Assembly (NCBI RefSeq): GCF_049965315.1
Contig: NZ_JBMFWL010000009.1
Location: forward strand, 1-64,000
DNA: 64,000 nt
DNA from: Acidithiobacillus_B sp049965315
Lineage (GTDB): Bacteria; Pseudomonadota; Gammaproteobacteria; Acidithiobacillales; Acidithiobacillaceae
Direction of reading: 5' to 3'
Below the pieces are notes generated by a model that did not search any database, had not been told where the DNA came from, and saw only the letters and a list, made by a program, of their open reading frames with translations. Below, piece by piece: positions 14,798 to 22,590 of this stretch. Every line of letters starts with the position of its first letter. The stretch's first letter is position 1. The position numbers and the translations under genes are program-made.

Positions 14798-17602
14798 TCA
14801 GCGGGAGAGATGGGGACGGAGGTAGCGACCGGTGTGGGACAGGGGATTGGCGGCAATGGCTTCGGGGTTGCCTTCGGCGATGATGCGGCCACCGCCGGCG
14901 CCGCCTTCGGGGCCCAGGTCGATGATCCAGTCGGCGGTCTTGATGACGTCGAGATTATGCTCGATGACGACCACGGTGTTGCCGGCGGCGCGCAGGTGCT
15001 GCAGGACCTCCAGGAGGAGGGCGATGTCGTGGAAGTGGAGGCCGGTGGTGGGTTCGTCGAGGATGTAGAGGGTGCGGCCGGTGTCGCGGCGGGAGAGCTC
15101 CTTGGCGAGCTTGACCCGCTGGGCCTCGCCCCCGGACAGGGTGGTGGCCGACTGGCCCAGGCGCAAATAGCCTAGCCCGACGTCCAGCAGGGTCTGGAGC
15201 TTGCGGGCCACGGCGGTAACTGGGTCGAAGAAGGGACGGGCCTCCTCCACGGTCATTTCCAGGACTTCGTGGATGTTCTTGCCCTTGTACCGCACTTCCA
15301 GGGTCTCCCGATTGTAGCGCTTGCCGGCGCAGATGTCGCAGGGGACGTAGATGTCGGGGAGGAAGTGCATCTCCACGCGGATTACCCCATCCCCCTCGCA
15401 GGCCTCGCAGCGTCCCCCCTTGACGTTGAAGCTGAAGCGCCCGGGGCCGTAGCCGCGGGTGCGGGCCTCGCTGCTGGCGGCAAAAAGCTCGCGAATGGGG
15501 GTAAAAAGGCCGGTGTAGGTGGCGGGATTGCTGCGTGGCGTGCGGCCGATGGGGCTTTGGTCGATGGCGATGACCTTGTCCAGATATTCCAGGCCCCGTA
15601 CGGCGAGGTGGGCTGCGGGGTGCAGGTTGCTGCCCATGAGGGCGCGGGATACGGCGGGATAGAGGGTGTCGTTGATGAGGGTGGACTTGCCGGAGCCGCT
15701 GACGCCGGTGATGCAGGTGAATAGCCCCAAGGGAATGCGCGCATCCACCATCTGCAGGTTGTTGCCGCTGGCGCCCCGGACTTCCAGCCAGCGTTCGGGC
15801 GTGGCGGGATGGCGACGCTCGGGGATGGCAATGCACAGATCGCCGGAGAGATAGCGTCCGGTGAGGGAGTCGGGGTTTTGCCGGATCTCCTCGGGGCTGC
15901 CCTGGGCGATGATCTGGCCGCCGTGGGTGCCCGCGCCGGGGCCCATGTCCACCACATAATCGGCGGCGCGGATGGCGTCCTCGTCGTGCTCCACCACGAT
16001 GACCGTGTTACCGATGTCGCGCAGGTGCTTGAGGGTGCCCAGGAGGCGGTCGTTGTCCCGTTGGTGCAGGCCGATGGAGGGCTCATCGAGGACGTACATC
16101 ACTCCCACCAGTCCGGCGCCAATCTGGGAGGCCAGACGGATGCGCTGGGATTCGCCGCCGGAAAGGGTCTCGGCGGAGCGATCCAGACTCAGGTAGTCCA
16201 GGCCCACGTCGACGAGAAACTGCAGGCGGCTGGTGATCTCCTTGAGGATGCGCTCGGCAATGAGGGCGTCCTGGCCGGTGAGGGCGAGGGTATTGAAGTA
16301 ATGGAGGCATTCGCGGATGGACAGGGCGGATGCCTCGTGGATGGCCAAGGCGCCCACGCGCACCAGGCGCGCCTCCTCCCGCAGGCGGCTGCCGCCGCAG
16401 GCGGGACAGCGCAGGCGCCCCATGAAGCGCATGATCTCCTCGCGCAGCAGGGGTGACTGGGTTTCCCGCAGGCGCCGCTCCAACCCCGGTATGACCCCTT
16501 CAAAGGTTTGGCGGCGTTGCTGCGCACCCTGCCGAATGGCGATCTTGTCCTTGCCGCCGTGCAGGATGGTGTCCCGCGCGGCGGCGGGCAAATCCTGCCA
16601 GGGGGTGTCCAGGGAGAGGGAGAAATGGGCCGCGAGGCCCGCCAGCAGGGGGGTGTAGTGTTCGCGGTGGCGGCGTGACCAGGCCTGGATGGCGCCTTCG
16701 TTGAGGCTCAGGCCGGGGTTGGGCACGATCAGGTCGGGGTCGAAAAAAGTCACTTCCCCCAGGCCGTCGCAACGCGGACAGGCCCCCACCGGATTGTTGA
16801 AGGAAAAGAGCCGCGGTTCCAGGGGCGGAAAGGAGCGGCCGCAGATGGGACAGGCGTGCTGGGCGGAAAACAAGCGTTCTTCGTCCAGATGCGGCCCCAT
16901 GAGGACGACGATGGCCTGATCGTCGGCCAGGCCCAGGGCGGTTTCCAGGGACTCGGCCAGGCGCGGGCCGCTGTCGGGGCGGAGAACCAGGCGATCCACC
17001 ACGGCCTCGATGCGGTGCTTGCGCTTTTTGTCCAACGCCGGGATTTCGTCGATCTCCAGCAGGGCGCCATCGACCCGGGCGCGGACAAAGCCCCGGGCGC
17101 GCAGGGTGGCGATGACCTCCTCGTGACTCCCTTTGCGGTCACGCAGGAGCGGCGCCAGGATCATCAACCGTTCGCCCTCGGGCAAGGCCAGCAACTGGTC
17201 CACCATCTGGCTGATGGTCTGGCTCTGAATGGGCTGGCCGCAGCACCAGGGCACGCCCACCCGGGCAAAGAGCAGGCGCAGGTAGTCGTGGATCTCGGTG
17301 ACGGTGCCCACGGTGGAGCGGGGATTGTGGGAGGTGGATTTCTGCTCGATGGCAATGGCCGGCGAGAGGCCCTCGATGGCGTCCACGTCGGGCTTGGCCA
17401 TGAGGGAGAGGAACTGGCGGGCGTAGGCCGAGAGGCTTTCGACATAGCGCCGCTGTCCCTCGGCATAGAGCGTGTCAAAGGCCAGCGACGACTTGCCCGA
17501 ACCGGACAGCCCAGTGATCACGATGAGGCGATCCCGGGGCAGGGTCAGGGAGATGTTTTTGAGGTTGTGGGTACGGGCACCGCGGATATGGATGTATTCC
17601 AT
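14798..17602 (-). CDS. uvrA: Excinuclease ABC subunit A
   Basis: The 934-residue ATPase scans DNA for damage and loads UvrB in nucleotide excision repair. It has two ABC cassettes: the first Walker A GLSGSGKSS near residue 32, the second GVSGSGKST near residue 640. Two zinc modules (CPICGRSF with CPRCDG, and CEACEGDG with CDICAGKRY) and two LSGGE signatures are present. The open frame extends to 18013, but the start at 17602 (MEYIHIRGARTHNLKNI) matches UvrA family N-termini. It is divergent from ssb, as in E. coli. Confidence 0.96.
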   Translation of the reverse strand: MEYIHIRGARTHNLKNISLTLPRDRLIVITGLSGSGKSSLAFDTLYAEGQRRYVESLSAYARQFLSLMAKPDVDAIEGLSPAIAIEQKSTSHNPRSTVGTVTEIHDYLRLLFARVGVPWCCGQPIQSQTISQMVDQLLALPEGERLMILAPLLRDRKGSHEEVIATLRARGFVRARVDGALLEIDEIPALDKKRKHRIEAVVDRLVLRPDSGPRLAESLETALGLADDQAIVVLMGPHLDEERLFSAQHACPICGRSFPPLEPRLFSFNNPVGACPRCDGLGEVTFFDPDLIVPNPGLSLNEGAIQAWSRRHREHYTPLLAGLAAHFSLSLDTPWQDLPAAARDTILHGGKDKIAIRQGAQQRRQTFEGVIPGLERRLRETQSPLLREEIMRFMGRLRCPACGGSRLREEARLVRVGALAIHEASALSIRECLHYFNTLALTGQDALIAERILKEITSRLQFLVDVGLDYLSLDRSAETLSGGESQRIRLASQIGAGLVGVMYVLDEPSIGLHQRDNDRLLGTLKHLRDIGNTVIVVEHDEDAIRAADYVVDMGPGAGTHGGQIIAQGSPEEIRQNPDSLTGRYLSGDLCIAIPERRHPATPERWLEVRGASGNNLQMVDARIPLGLFTCITGVSGSGKSTLINDTLYPAVSRALMGSNLHPAAHLAVRGLEYLDKVIAIDQSPIGRTPRSNPATYTGLFTPIRELFAASSEARTRGYGPGRFSFNVKGGRCEACEGDGVIRVEMHFLPDIYVPCDICAGKRYNRETLEVRYKGKNIHEVLEMTVEEARPFFDPVTAVARKLQTLLDVGLGYLRLGQSATTLSGGEAQRVKLAKELSRRDTGRTLYILDEPTTGLHFHDIALLLEVLQHLRAAGNTVVVIEHNLDVIKTADWIIDLGPEGGAGGGRIIAEGNPEAIAANPLSHTGRYLRPHLSR

Positions 17603-17639
17603 GGAGTTCCAGAGCTGGAGGAGGAGGCATGACGGCCAA

Positions 17640-17660
17640 TTTGCGCTAGTATAAGGCTTT
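17640..17660. promoter_or_regulatory. Possible overlapping divergent -10 region for uvrA and ssb
   Basis: In the 96-base space between the two divergent starts, the near-palindromic AGTATAAGG reads TATAAG toward ssb and TATACT toward uvrA, about 40-50 bases from each start. The -35 regions are poor matches. No CTGT-N8-ACAG LexA box is visible, so SOS control of the E. coli type is not supported. This is a weak call. Confidence 0.3.
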
Positions 17661-17698
17661 TCGTGACGGCAGTCCCATGCGCAGAAGGAGAGAAAGAC

Positions 17699-18160
17699 AT
17701 GGCGGGAGTGAACAAGGTGATTTTGCTTGGACATCTGGGTCGTGATCCGGAGATGCGTTACCAGCCCAGCGGCGGGGCCATCGCGACCCTGAATCTGGCG
17801 ACTTCGGAGACCTTCAAGGACCGTGAGGGGAACAAACAGGAGCGGACCGAGTGGCATCGGGTGGTCTTTTTCGGCCGTCCGGCGGAGGTGGCCGGCGAGT
17901 ATCTGCGCAAGGGCAGCATGGCCTATGTGGAAGGCCGGCTGCAAACGCGCAAGTGGACGGACAAGGAAGGGCAGGAGCGCTACACGACGGAAATCGTGGG
18001 CGACCGTCTGCAACTGGTCGGCGGCCGCGGTGGCGGTACGGCATCCCTGGACGAAGAGCCCGCCCCGCGCATGAACGGCGGCAATGGCGGCGCCGGTGGG
18101 CGCAAGCCGGACATGCCGCCGGCGCCGGTGGAGGATTTTGATGACGACATTCCGTTCTGA
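17699..18160 (+). CDS. ssb: Single-stranded DNA-binding protein
   Basis: The 153-residue protein has an N-terminal OB fold with VNKVILLGHLGRDPEMRY, TEWHRVVFFGRPAEVAGEYL and KGSMAYVEGRLQTRKW, a glycine-rich linker and the acidic C-terminal tip DFDDDIPF, which recruits partner proteins. AAGGAG lies 8 bases before the chosen ATG; an upstream in-frame extension is not supported. It is followed by a clear terminator. Confidence 0.96.
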   Translation: MAGVNKVILLGHLGRDPEMRYQPSGGAIATLNLATSETFKDREGNKQERTEWHRVVFFGRPAEVAGEYLRKGSMAYVEGRLQTRKWTDKEGQERYTTEIVGDRLQLVGGRGGGTASLDEEPAPRMNGGNGGAGGRKPDMPPAPVEDFDDDIPF

Positions 18161-18196
18161 TTTCTACCGTAGATAAATCTGTTGCAATATCCGGCT

Positions 18197-18228
18197 AAGC
18201 CCATGTCCCGCATGGGCTTGCTTTCTTT
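18197..18228 (+). terminator. Rho-independent terminator after ssb
   Basis: A 9-bp perfect stem (AAGCCCATG with CATGGGCTT) and 5-base loop is followed by the T-rich GCTTTCTTTT. It begins 36 bases after the ssb stop. Confidence 0.85.
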
Positions 18229-18335
18229 TCCATGGAACCGCCGTCGTGGCATCATGCCCTGATGAGGAAGGGGCGATTATTCCATGACTGCACTACCCAA
18301 TAGCGGATCAGGACCATGCAGCAGAAAACGGAAAA

Positions 18336-18650
18336 ATGAATAACGCCTTCTTCGCGCAGCCGATCCTCAATTCGCCCTACGCCTATCCCCACCGTCACTG
18401 GGAGCTGGATAGCGCCGGGCAGCCGACGCAGCGGATCCTGGAGACCCGGCGCCGCGCCGAATTCATCACCCCGATCCCCAAGCCTCGGAAGCAAAAGGGC
18501 GGGGACGGTCAGTCGGCCTTGCTCTTCGATGCAGGGCTCTCTACCCAGGAGCAGCAATACGCCCACACGGCCGTCATCAATGCGCTGCGGCTGGAGATGG
18601 ACCAATGGCGCGCCCTGCCCAATCCCCATGTCTGGAGCAGCGATGAATTT
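18336..18650 (+). pseudogene. N-terminal stub of a Res-type (type III-like) restriction helicase
   Basis: About 100 residues starting MNNAFFAQPILNSPY, then HWELDSAGQPTQRILETRRR and FITPIPKPRKQKG resemble the extreme N-terminus of large (about 900-1000 residue) Res-type DEAD-helicase restriction subunits. The helicase and nuclease domains are absent. After residue about 105 the frame runs into unrelated sequence that belongs to the addiction-module relic in another frame, and it stops at 18851. This is a decayed gene and unlikely to be functional. The assignment rests on recalled family sequence, not on a search. Confidence 0.6.
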
Positions 18651-18900
18651 CAAGTTTCTGCTAAAACAGATGCCTATGGAAGAAAAATTGGCGGCCATGG
18701 AAAGGCTCTGGGAGGATCTTTGCCAGAGCGCCCATGCCAGCGAATCCCCGGCCTGGATCAGGGGAAACCGGATAAGCATGGATTTGGCCAGAGCAGAAAA
18801 TACCGCCGCCAAGTGCCGAATCCGGAATCAAGTGCATACAATCGCGGATGACTTGATGCATCTGATCAGGCATCATATGATGCACCATGATACATGGTGA
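18643..18900 (+). pseudogene. Degenerate addiction-module (RelE/ParE-type antitoxin) protein
   Basis: The 85-residue frame begins MNFKFLLKQMPMEEKLAAM and continues ERLWEDLCQSAHASESPAW, which closely matches the N-terminus of short addiction-module antitoxins. The C-terminal AAKCRIRNQV resembles their usual end, but the middle segment looks shortened and replaced, and the tail runs through the operator of vapBC. No partner RelE/ParE toxin follows. It may be a remnant of a lost toxin-antitoxin pair. Confidence 0.5.
18870..18898. promoter_or_regulatory. Candidate VapB operator: two adjacent palindromes
   Basis: GCATCATATGATGC (18870-18883) is a perfect 14-bp palindrome. Directly after it ACCATG-ATA-CATGGT (18884-18898) is a 15-base palindrome with a 3-base centre. 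They end 15 bases before the vapB ATG. Paired palindromes at this position are typical of autoregulatory sites bound by antitoxin or toxin-antitoxin complexes. Confidence 0.6.
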
Positions 18901-18913
18901 CCGGAGGCACACG

Positions 18914-19111
18914 ATGCGCACCACCCTCAACCTGGACGATCACCTGCTGCACGAAGCCCAGCTCATCACGGGCATGAAAGAACGCACCGCACTGATCCAC
19001 GCGGGGCTCAAGGCGCTCATCGAGCGCGAAAGCGCACGGCGGCTCGCCCGCCTGGGCGGCAGCGAGCCGGATCTGCGGCCTATTCCACGGCGGCGCGCCG
19101 AGCCCCAATGA
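18914..19111 (+). CDS. vapB: VapB-family antitoxin
   Basis: The 65-residue protein starts MRTTLNLDDHLLHEAQ, the ribbon-helix-helix DNA-binding start common to short VapB antitoxins, and ends with an Arg/Pro-rich tail likely to wrap the toxin. It is expected to neutralise VapC and repress the operon. CCGGAGG lies just upstream of the ATG. The stop overlaps the vapC start (ATGA), which fits coupled production. The pair looks intact although it is surrounded by gene remnants. Confidence 0.85.
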   Translation: MRTTLNLDDHLLHEAQLITGMKERTALIHAGLKALIERESARRLARLGGSEPDLRPIPRRRAEPQ

Positions 19112-19479
19112 TCCTGGTCGACACCTCCGTCTGGATCGATCATTTGCGCCGCAACGATCCGCTGCTGGCAGCGGCGCTGGAAGCCGGGCAGGTGCTGATG
19201 CATCCCTTCGTCCTTGGCGAACTTGCCTGCGGCACCCTCGCCAATCGCGCAGAAGTGCTGGCGTTGCTCGGTAATCTGCCCGCCGCCCCCGTCGCCACCG
19301 CAGGCGAGGCCCTGGGCTACATCGAGCGTCACCGCCTGATGGGGCGCGGCATCGGCTATATCGACGTCCACCTGCTGGCCGCCACTGCCCTGGCTGACGA
19401 CGCAACCCTGTGGACCAGAGACGAGCGCCTTGCCGTTGTGGCAGAGGCGCTGCTGCTGGCCTGCCCGGTCGCACACTAG
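19108..19479 (+). CDS. vapC: VapC-family PIN-domain ribonuclease toxin
   Basis: The 123-residue protein is a complete PIN domain. The acidic metal-binding residues are visible as D5 (MILVDTSVW), E38 (LGELACG), D86 (GYIDVHLLA) and D105 (TRDERL). Family members cleave specific RNAs such as initiator tRNA or rRNA, but the target cannot be read from sequence. It overlaps vapB by 4 bases and is followed 13 bases later by the methyltransferase stub. Confidence 0.88.
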   Translation: MILVDTSVWIDHLRRNDPLLAAALEAGQVLMHPFVLGELACGTLANRAEVLALLGNLPAAPVATAGEALGYIERHRLMGRGIGYIDVHLLAATALADDATLWTRDERLAVVAEALLLACPVAH

Positions 19480-19492
19480 AACGATAAAGCCC

Positions 19493-19744
19493 ATGGCCAA
19501 GAAATCCATCCCCACACTCAGCGTCACCACCCTCAGCCACGGCGAGGCCACCCGCAAAAACATCCCCACCGCGGAATACCAGTCGGTGATGAAGCAGGAT
19601 GAGCAAGCCCCCGTGCGCATCGCCTATGCGCGTGGCGCCGCCGACCGCCAGGGGGAGGAGCGGATCGACCTCTTCGCCGACTTCAACGGCCTGCCCGACG
19701 ACAACGCCAGGACCGAGTTGTACCGGCGGCACGACGCCCACTAG
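19493..19744 (+). pseudogene. Stub of a Mod-type DNA methyltransferase
   Basis: The 83-residue frame starts MAKKSIPTLSVTTLSHGEA, continues TRKNIPTAEYQSVM and later reads IDLFADFNGLPDD. Both blocks resemble the N-terminal region of Mod-type methyltransferases partnered with Res-type helicases. In those proteins the two blocks lie far apart, so an internal deletion joined them, and the catalytic domain with its DPPY motif is missing. It is probably the other half of the restriction-modification locus whose Res stub lies at 18336. Family assignment is from memory. Confidence 0.55.
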
Positions 19745-20070
19745 GCCAAACCGCATGCCCGCTGGCCTTTCATTTGTCCTGTCCCAAACAGGATGGCCCA
19801 GGTCCTATTGACACGGGCCGGAATTACCGTTACAAGGTCGCCAGTGTTTTTACGCAGGAGGCAGTAGCTTGGACAGTCACCCTAGATGGCCCCTCGGGGG
19901 CAGCTCAGGGTCCGTTGATCGGTACGGATTGGTCTAGCTTCGGCCTGCCACCGTCCGGTCCTCGGACGGTGTGAATTTTCCATGAATTTCGCATATTGAG
20001 TTCCGCTCTCGGGCGGAGATGACCGGTGTTTGTCCTGGTCTGCCTTCCTTTGGCTTGGGGAGGGAAAACT
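19745..20070 (+). promoter_or_regulatory. Gene-free, structured leader upstream of the Nramp-like transporter
   Basis: No supported gene lies in these 326 bases. The sequence can form several hairpins: GCCCC/GGGGC near 19890-19901; a perfect 9-bp stem with a 5-base loop, CACCGTCCG/CGGACGGTG (19949-19971), followed by TGAATTTTCC; and TCCGC/GCGGA near 20001-20016. I could not match it to the yybP-ykoY manganese, M-box magnesium or NiCo riboswitch consensus as I know them. It may be a metal-responsive leader of unknown type or simply a terminator followed by a promoter. Confidence 0.4.
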
Positions 20071-21450
20071 ATGGCAACGATGATGAAGACGGATGCCTCG
20101 GCGGCGGAGGTGTTGGCTGGGCTGCCGGAGGAAGATCGGCAACGGGCTGCGGATCGCTGGCGGGTGCATCGCCTGCGGGAAGAAGTGGCGGCGCGGCCGT
20201 CCCTGTGGAAGCGCTTGGGCCTCTTGCTGACCCTGGTGGGGCCGGGCATTTTGGTGATGGTGGCGGATAACGATGCCGGCGGCGTGATTACCTACGCCCA
20301 GACGGGGGCGACCTACGGGATCGGCTTTTTCATCCCCTTCCTGCTCTTGATGATCCCGGTGGCCTATGTGGTGCAGGAGATGACGGTCCGCCTCGGGGCG
20401 GTGACCGGGCGGGGCCATGCGGAGATGATCTGGGGCCGTTACGGGGCCTTCTGGGGGGCCTTTTCCCTCTTTGACCTGGTGGTGGCCAATATCCTGACCC
20501 TGGTGACGGAGTTCATCGGCATTACGGTGGGGATGAAGGTCTTTGGCGTGGCGCCCATCTGGAGTGCCGTGGGGGGCTTCGTCCTGGTCGCCGGGGTGCT
20601 GCTCTTTCTGCGCTATACGACCTGGGAGCGGGTGGCGCTGTGGATTGCAGCGGGAAATCTGGTCTTCGTGCCCCTGGCCATTGCCGCCCATCCCCATTGG
20701 GGGCAGGTGGCGGCGGCCCTGGGGAGCTGGCAGATCCCGGCGGGGGTGGCCGTGGGCGGCTTTCTGTATGTGATCCTGGCCAACCTGGGCACGACCATTG
20801 CGCCGTGGATGCTCTTTTTCCAGCAGTCCAGCGTGGTGGACAAGGGCCTGACGGTGCGGGACATCCGCGCCGGGCAGATTGATACGGCCTTGGGCGCCGT
20901 CATGATGGGGGTGGTGGCCATTGCCCTGGTGGTCCTGACCGGGACCTGGGTCTATGGGACGCCGGGGGCGGCGGATTTTGGGGTGCATCGCATCATGGCG
21001 GCCCTGGCGCAGAGCCCCATCGGTTCGGTGGGGACGGCCTTGTTTGCCCTGGGGCTGGTGGAGGCCGGGCTGATTGCCGCCATTGCCATTACGGCCAGCA
21101 CGTCCTGGGCCGTGGGCGAGGCCCTGAAGCTGCCGCGCAGCATCAACCTGCCCCCGCAACGGGCCTTGCCCTTTTATCTCTCTGGCTTGATGGGCACGGC
21201 GCTGGCGGCGGTGGTGGTGCTCATTCCCAACGCGCCCCTGGGCTTCCTCAACCTGACGGTGCAAGTGGTGGCGTCCATCTTCATGCCGGCGGCCATGCTC
21301 TTTCTGCTCATGCTGCTCAATGATCCGGAGATCATGGGGGTCCACGTCAATCGGCCGTGGCAGAACATGGCCGCCTTCGCCATCGTGGCGATGCTGATCG
21401 TGGCCAACGGCTTTTATGGGGTGAGCGTAGTGTTCCCGCACTTGCTCTAG
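20071..21450 (+). CDS. Nramp-related divalent metal transporter, non-canonical binding site
   Basis: The 459-residue polytopic protein has about 11 membrane segments and the Nramp start GPGILVMVADNDAGG near residue 58. In TM1 the canonical DPGN reads DAGG (68-71). In TM6 the canonical A-x-M-P-H region reads IAPW (243-246), so the methionine that favours transition metals is Ala. This Met-to-Ala change is reported for Nramp-related magnesium transporters. The downstream mgtC-like gene supports a Mg or Mn role. The ATG at 20071 follows GGGGAGGG by 6 bases; the extended N-terminal helix (1-45) is cytosolic. Confidence 0.88.
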   Translation: MATMMKTDASAAEVLAGLPEEDRQRAADRWRVHRLREEVAARPSLWKRLGLLLTLVGPGILVMVADNDAGGVITYAQTGATYGIGFFIPFLLLMIPVAYVVQEMTVRLGAVTGRGHAEMIWGRYGAFWGAFSLFDLVVANILTLVTEFIGITVGMKVFGVAPIWSAVGGFVLVAGVLLFLRYTTWERVALWIAAGNLVFVPLAIAAHPHWGQVAAALGSWQIPAGVAVGGFLYVILANLGTTIAPWMLFFQQSSVVDKGLTVRDIRAGQIDTALGAVMMGVVAIALVVLTGTWVYGTPGAADFGVHRIMAALAQSPIGSVGTALFALGLVEAGLIAAIAITASTSWAVGEALKLPRSINLPPQRALPFYLSGLMGTALAAVVVLIPNAPLGFLNLTVQVVASIFMPAAMLFLLMLLNDPEIMGVHVNRPWQNMAAFAIVAMLIVANGFYGVSVVFPHLL

Positions 21451-21511
21451 CCTTGGTTGGGGAATGATCCTTGGCCGTGGGTGGCTTTATGAAGAATGAT
21501 GAGGAGGACTT

Positions 21512-21721
21512 ATGAGCGGGATTGAGGGAGCGAATGAGGCGCAGCGGCGGGAGGCGGAGGCCTTTGCCGTGTTCTGGGATCGGGAAGGGGTGCGGGAACT
21601 GGCGCCCTTGCGGCGGGCACCCATCAAGGGCTGGGTGCAGTGGGCCTTTTGGGGTCTGCGGGCCTACATCGTGGTCATGCTGGTCTTGGTAACCATCGGT
21701 TTTACCCGCGGGATGCACTGA
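21512..21721 (+). CDS. Small single-pass membrane protein
   Basis: The 69-residue protein is charged at the N-terminus (AQRREAEAFAVFWDREGV) and has one hydrophobic segment near residues 43-63 (WAFWGLRAYIVVMLVLVTIGF). A strong GATGAGGAGG site precedes the ATG. It sits between the Nramp-like and MgtC-like genes, 62 bases after the first and one base before the second, so it is probably co-expressed. I do not recognise a family; it could be a small regulator or subunit of one of the two membrane proteins. Confidence 0.7.
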   Translation: MSGIEGANEAQRREAEAFAVFWDREGVRELAPLRRAPIKGWVQWAFWGLRAYIVVMLVLVTIGFTRGMH

Positions 21722-21722
21722 G

Positions 21723-22430
21723 GTGACGCTGGCGCCATTGGCGGGCTTGGGGCAGACCAGCGCGGACCTGCTCCTGGCCTTCGTCCTGGGGGCGCTCATC
21801 GGTATCGAGCGGCAATGGCGGCAGCGCACGGCGGGATTGCGCACCAATACCCTGGTGGCGGTGGGGGCGGCGATCTTTGTCGATCTGGCCTTGCGCATGG
21901 GTGGGGCGGCGGAGGCGACGCGGGTGGTGGCTTATGTGGTTTCGGGGGTGGGTTTTCTCGGCGCCGGGACCATCATGAAGGAAGGCGCCAACGTGCGCGG
22001 TCTCAATACGGCGGCTACCCTCTGGGGTTCGGCGGCGGTGGGGGCCTGCGCGGGGGCGGAACAGTGGGCGCCGGCGCTGCTGGCGGCGGTCTTTGTGCTC
22101 AGCGCCAATACCCTGCTGCGGCCGGTGGTGAACCAGATCAATCGTCGGCCTTTGGATACGGGCGGAACGGAGTTGACGACCACGGTGTACCTGATTGTCG
22201 CCCGGGGGCAGGAGGGCGATCTGCGGGATGCGGTGACGGAGATTTTGGAAGAGGGCGGCTACCCTTTGCGGGAGATGCGGATGCATCCCTTCGGCCAACG
22301 GGAGACGGAGATCGCGGCAACGCTCCTGACCAGCAGCGTGGTGGAGGAAGAACTGGATCGGGTGGTGGAGCGTCTGGAACATCTGGACGAAGTGCATCAG
22401 GCCTTTTGGCACCAAAGTCCTGGCGAGTAA
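21723..22430 (+). CDS. MgtC/SapB family protein
   Basis: The 235-residue protein has the MgtC-type N-terminal membrane domain (SADLLLAFVLGALIGIERQ, LRTNTLVAVGAAIFV, SGVGFLGAGTIMKEG, VRGLNTAATLW) and a soluble C-terminal domain of about 80 residues. MgtC proteins are linked to growth in low magnesium and, in pathogens, to inhibition of F-type ATPase; they are not proven transporters. The start is GTG, two bases after the preceding stop, so translation is probably coupled. Context strengthens a magnesium theme for the three-gene unit. Confidence 0.9.
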   Translation: MTLAPLAGLGQTSADLLLAFVLGALIGIERQWRQRTAGLRTNTLVAVGAAIFVDLALRMGGAAEATRVVAYVVSGVGFLGAGTIMKEGANVRGLNTAATLWGSAAVGACAGAEQWAPALLAAVFVLSANTLLRPVVNQINRRPLDTGGTELTTTVYLIVARGQEGDLRDAVTEILEEGGYPLREMRMHPFGQRETEIAATLLTSSVVEEELDRVVERLEHLDEVHQAFWHQSPGE

Positions 22431-22590
22431 GCCCGTAGAAGCGGCGATCGCGGACGACTGCCCAGGGGCTCAATGTGGAAGGGCATGCGCAGCGTGCCTT
22501 GCCCCAGGGCAGGTGGAAAAGATCATGATCTTGCCTGGGCTGGGCGCTTCTCCCGGCAAGGGGGCGAGCGACTTGAGGAAGGGGGGTGGC

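Noticed and set aside
14810..16456. Long plus-strand open frames opposite uvrA
   Set aside because: They are shadows of the GC-rich uvrA codons; their products are low-complexity Gly/Ala/Val/Asp-rich sequences.
19745..20070. yybP-ykoY manganese, M-box magnesium or NiCo riboswitch
   Set aside because: I could not find the conserved sequence blocks of these classes; only generic hairpins are visible, so it is reported as an unclassified leader.
19882..21441. 519-codon minus-strand frame opposite the Nramp-like gene
   Set aside because: The product is His/Gln/Gly/Arg-rich low-complexity sequence, typical of an antisense shadow; the plus-strand gene has clear Nramp motifs.
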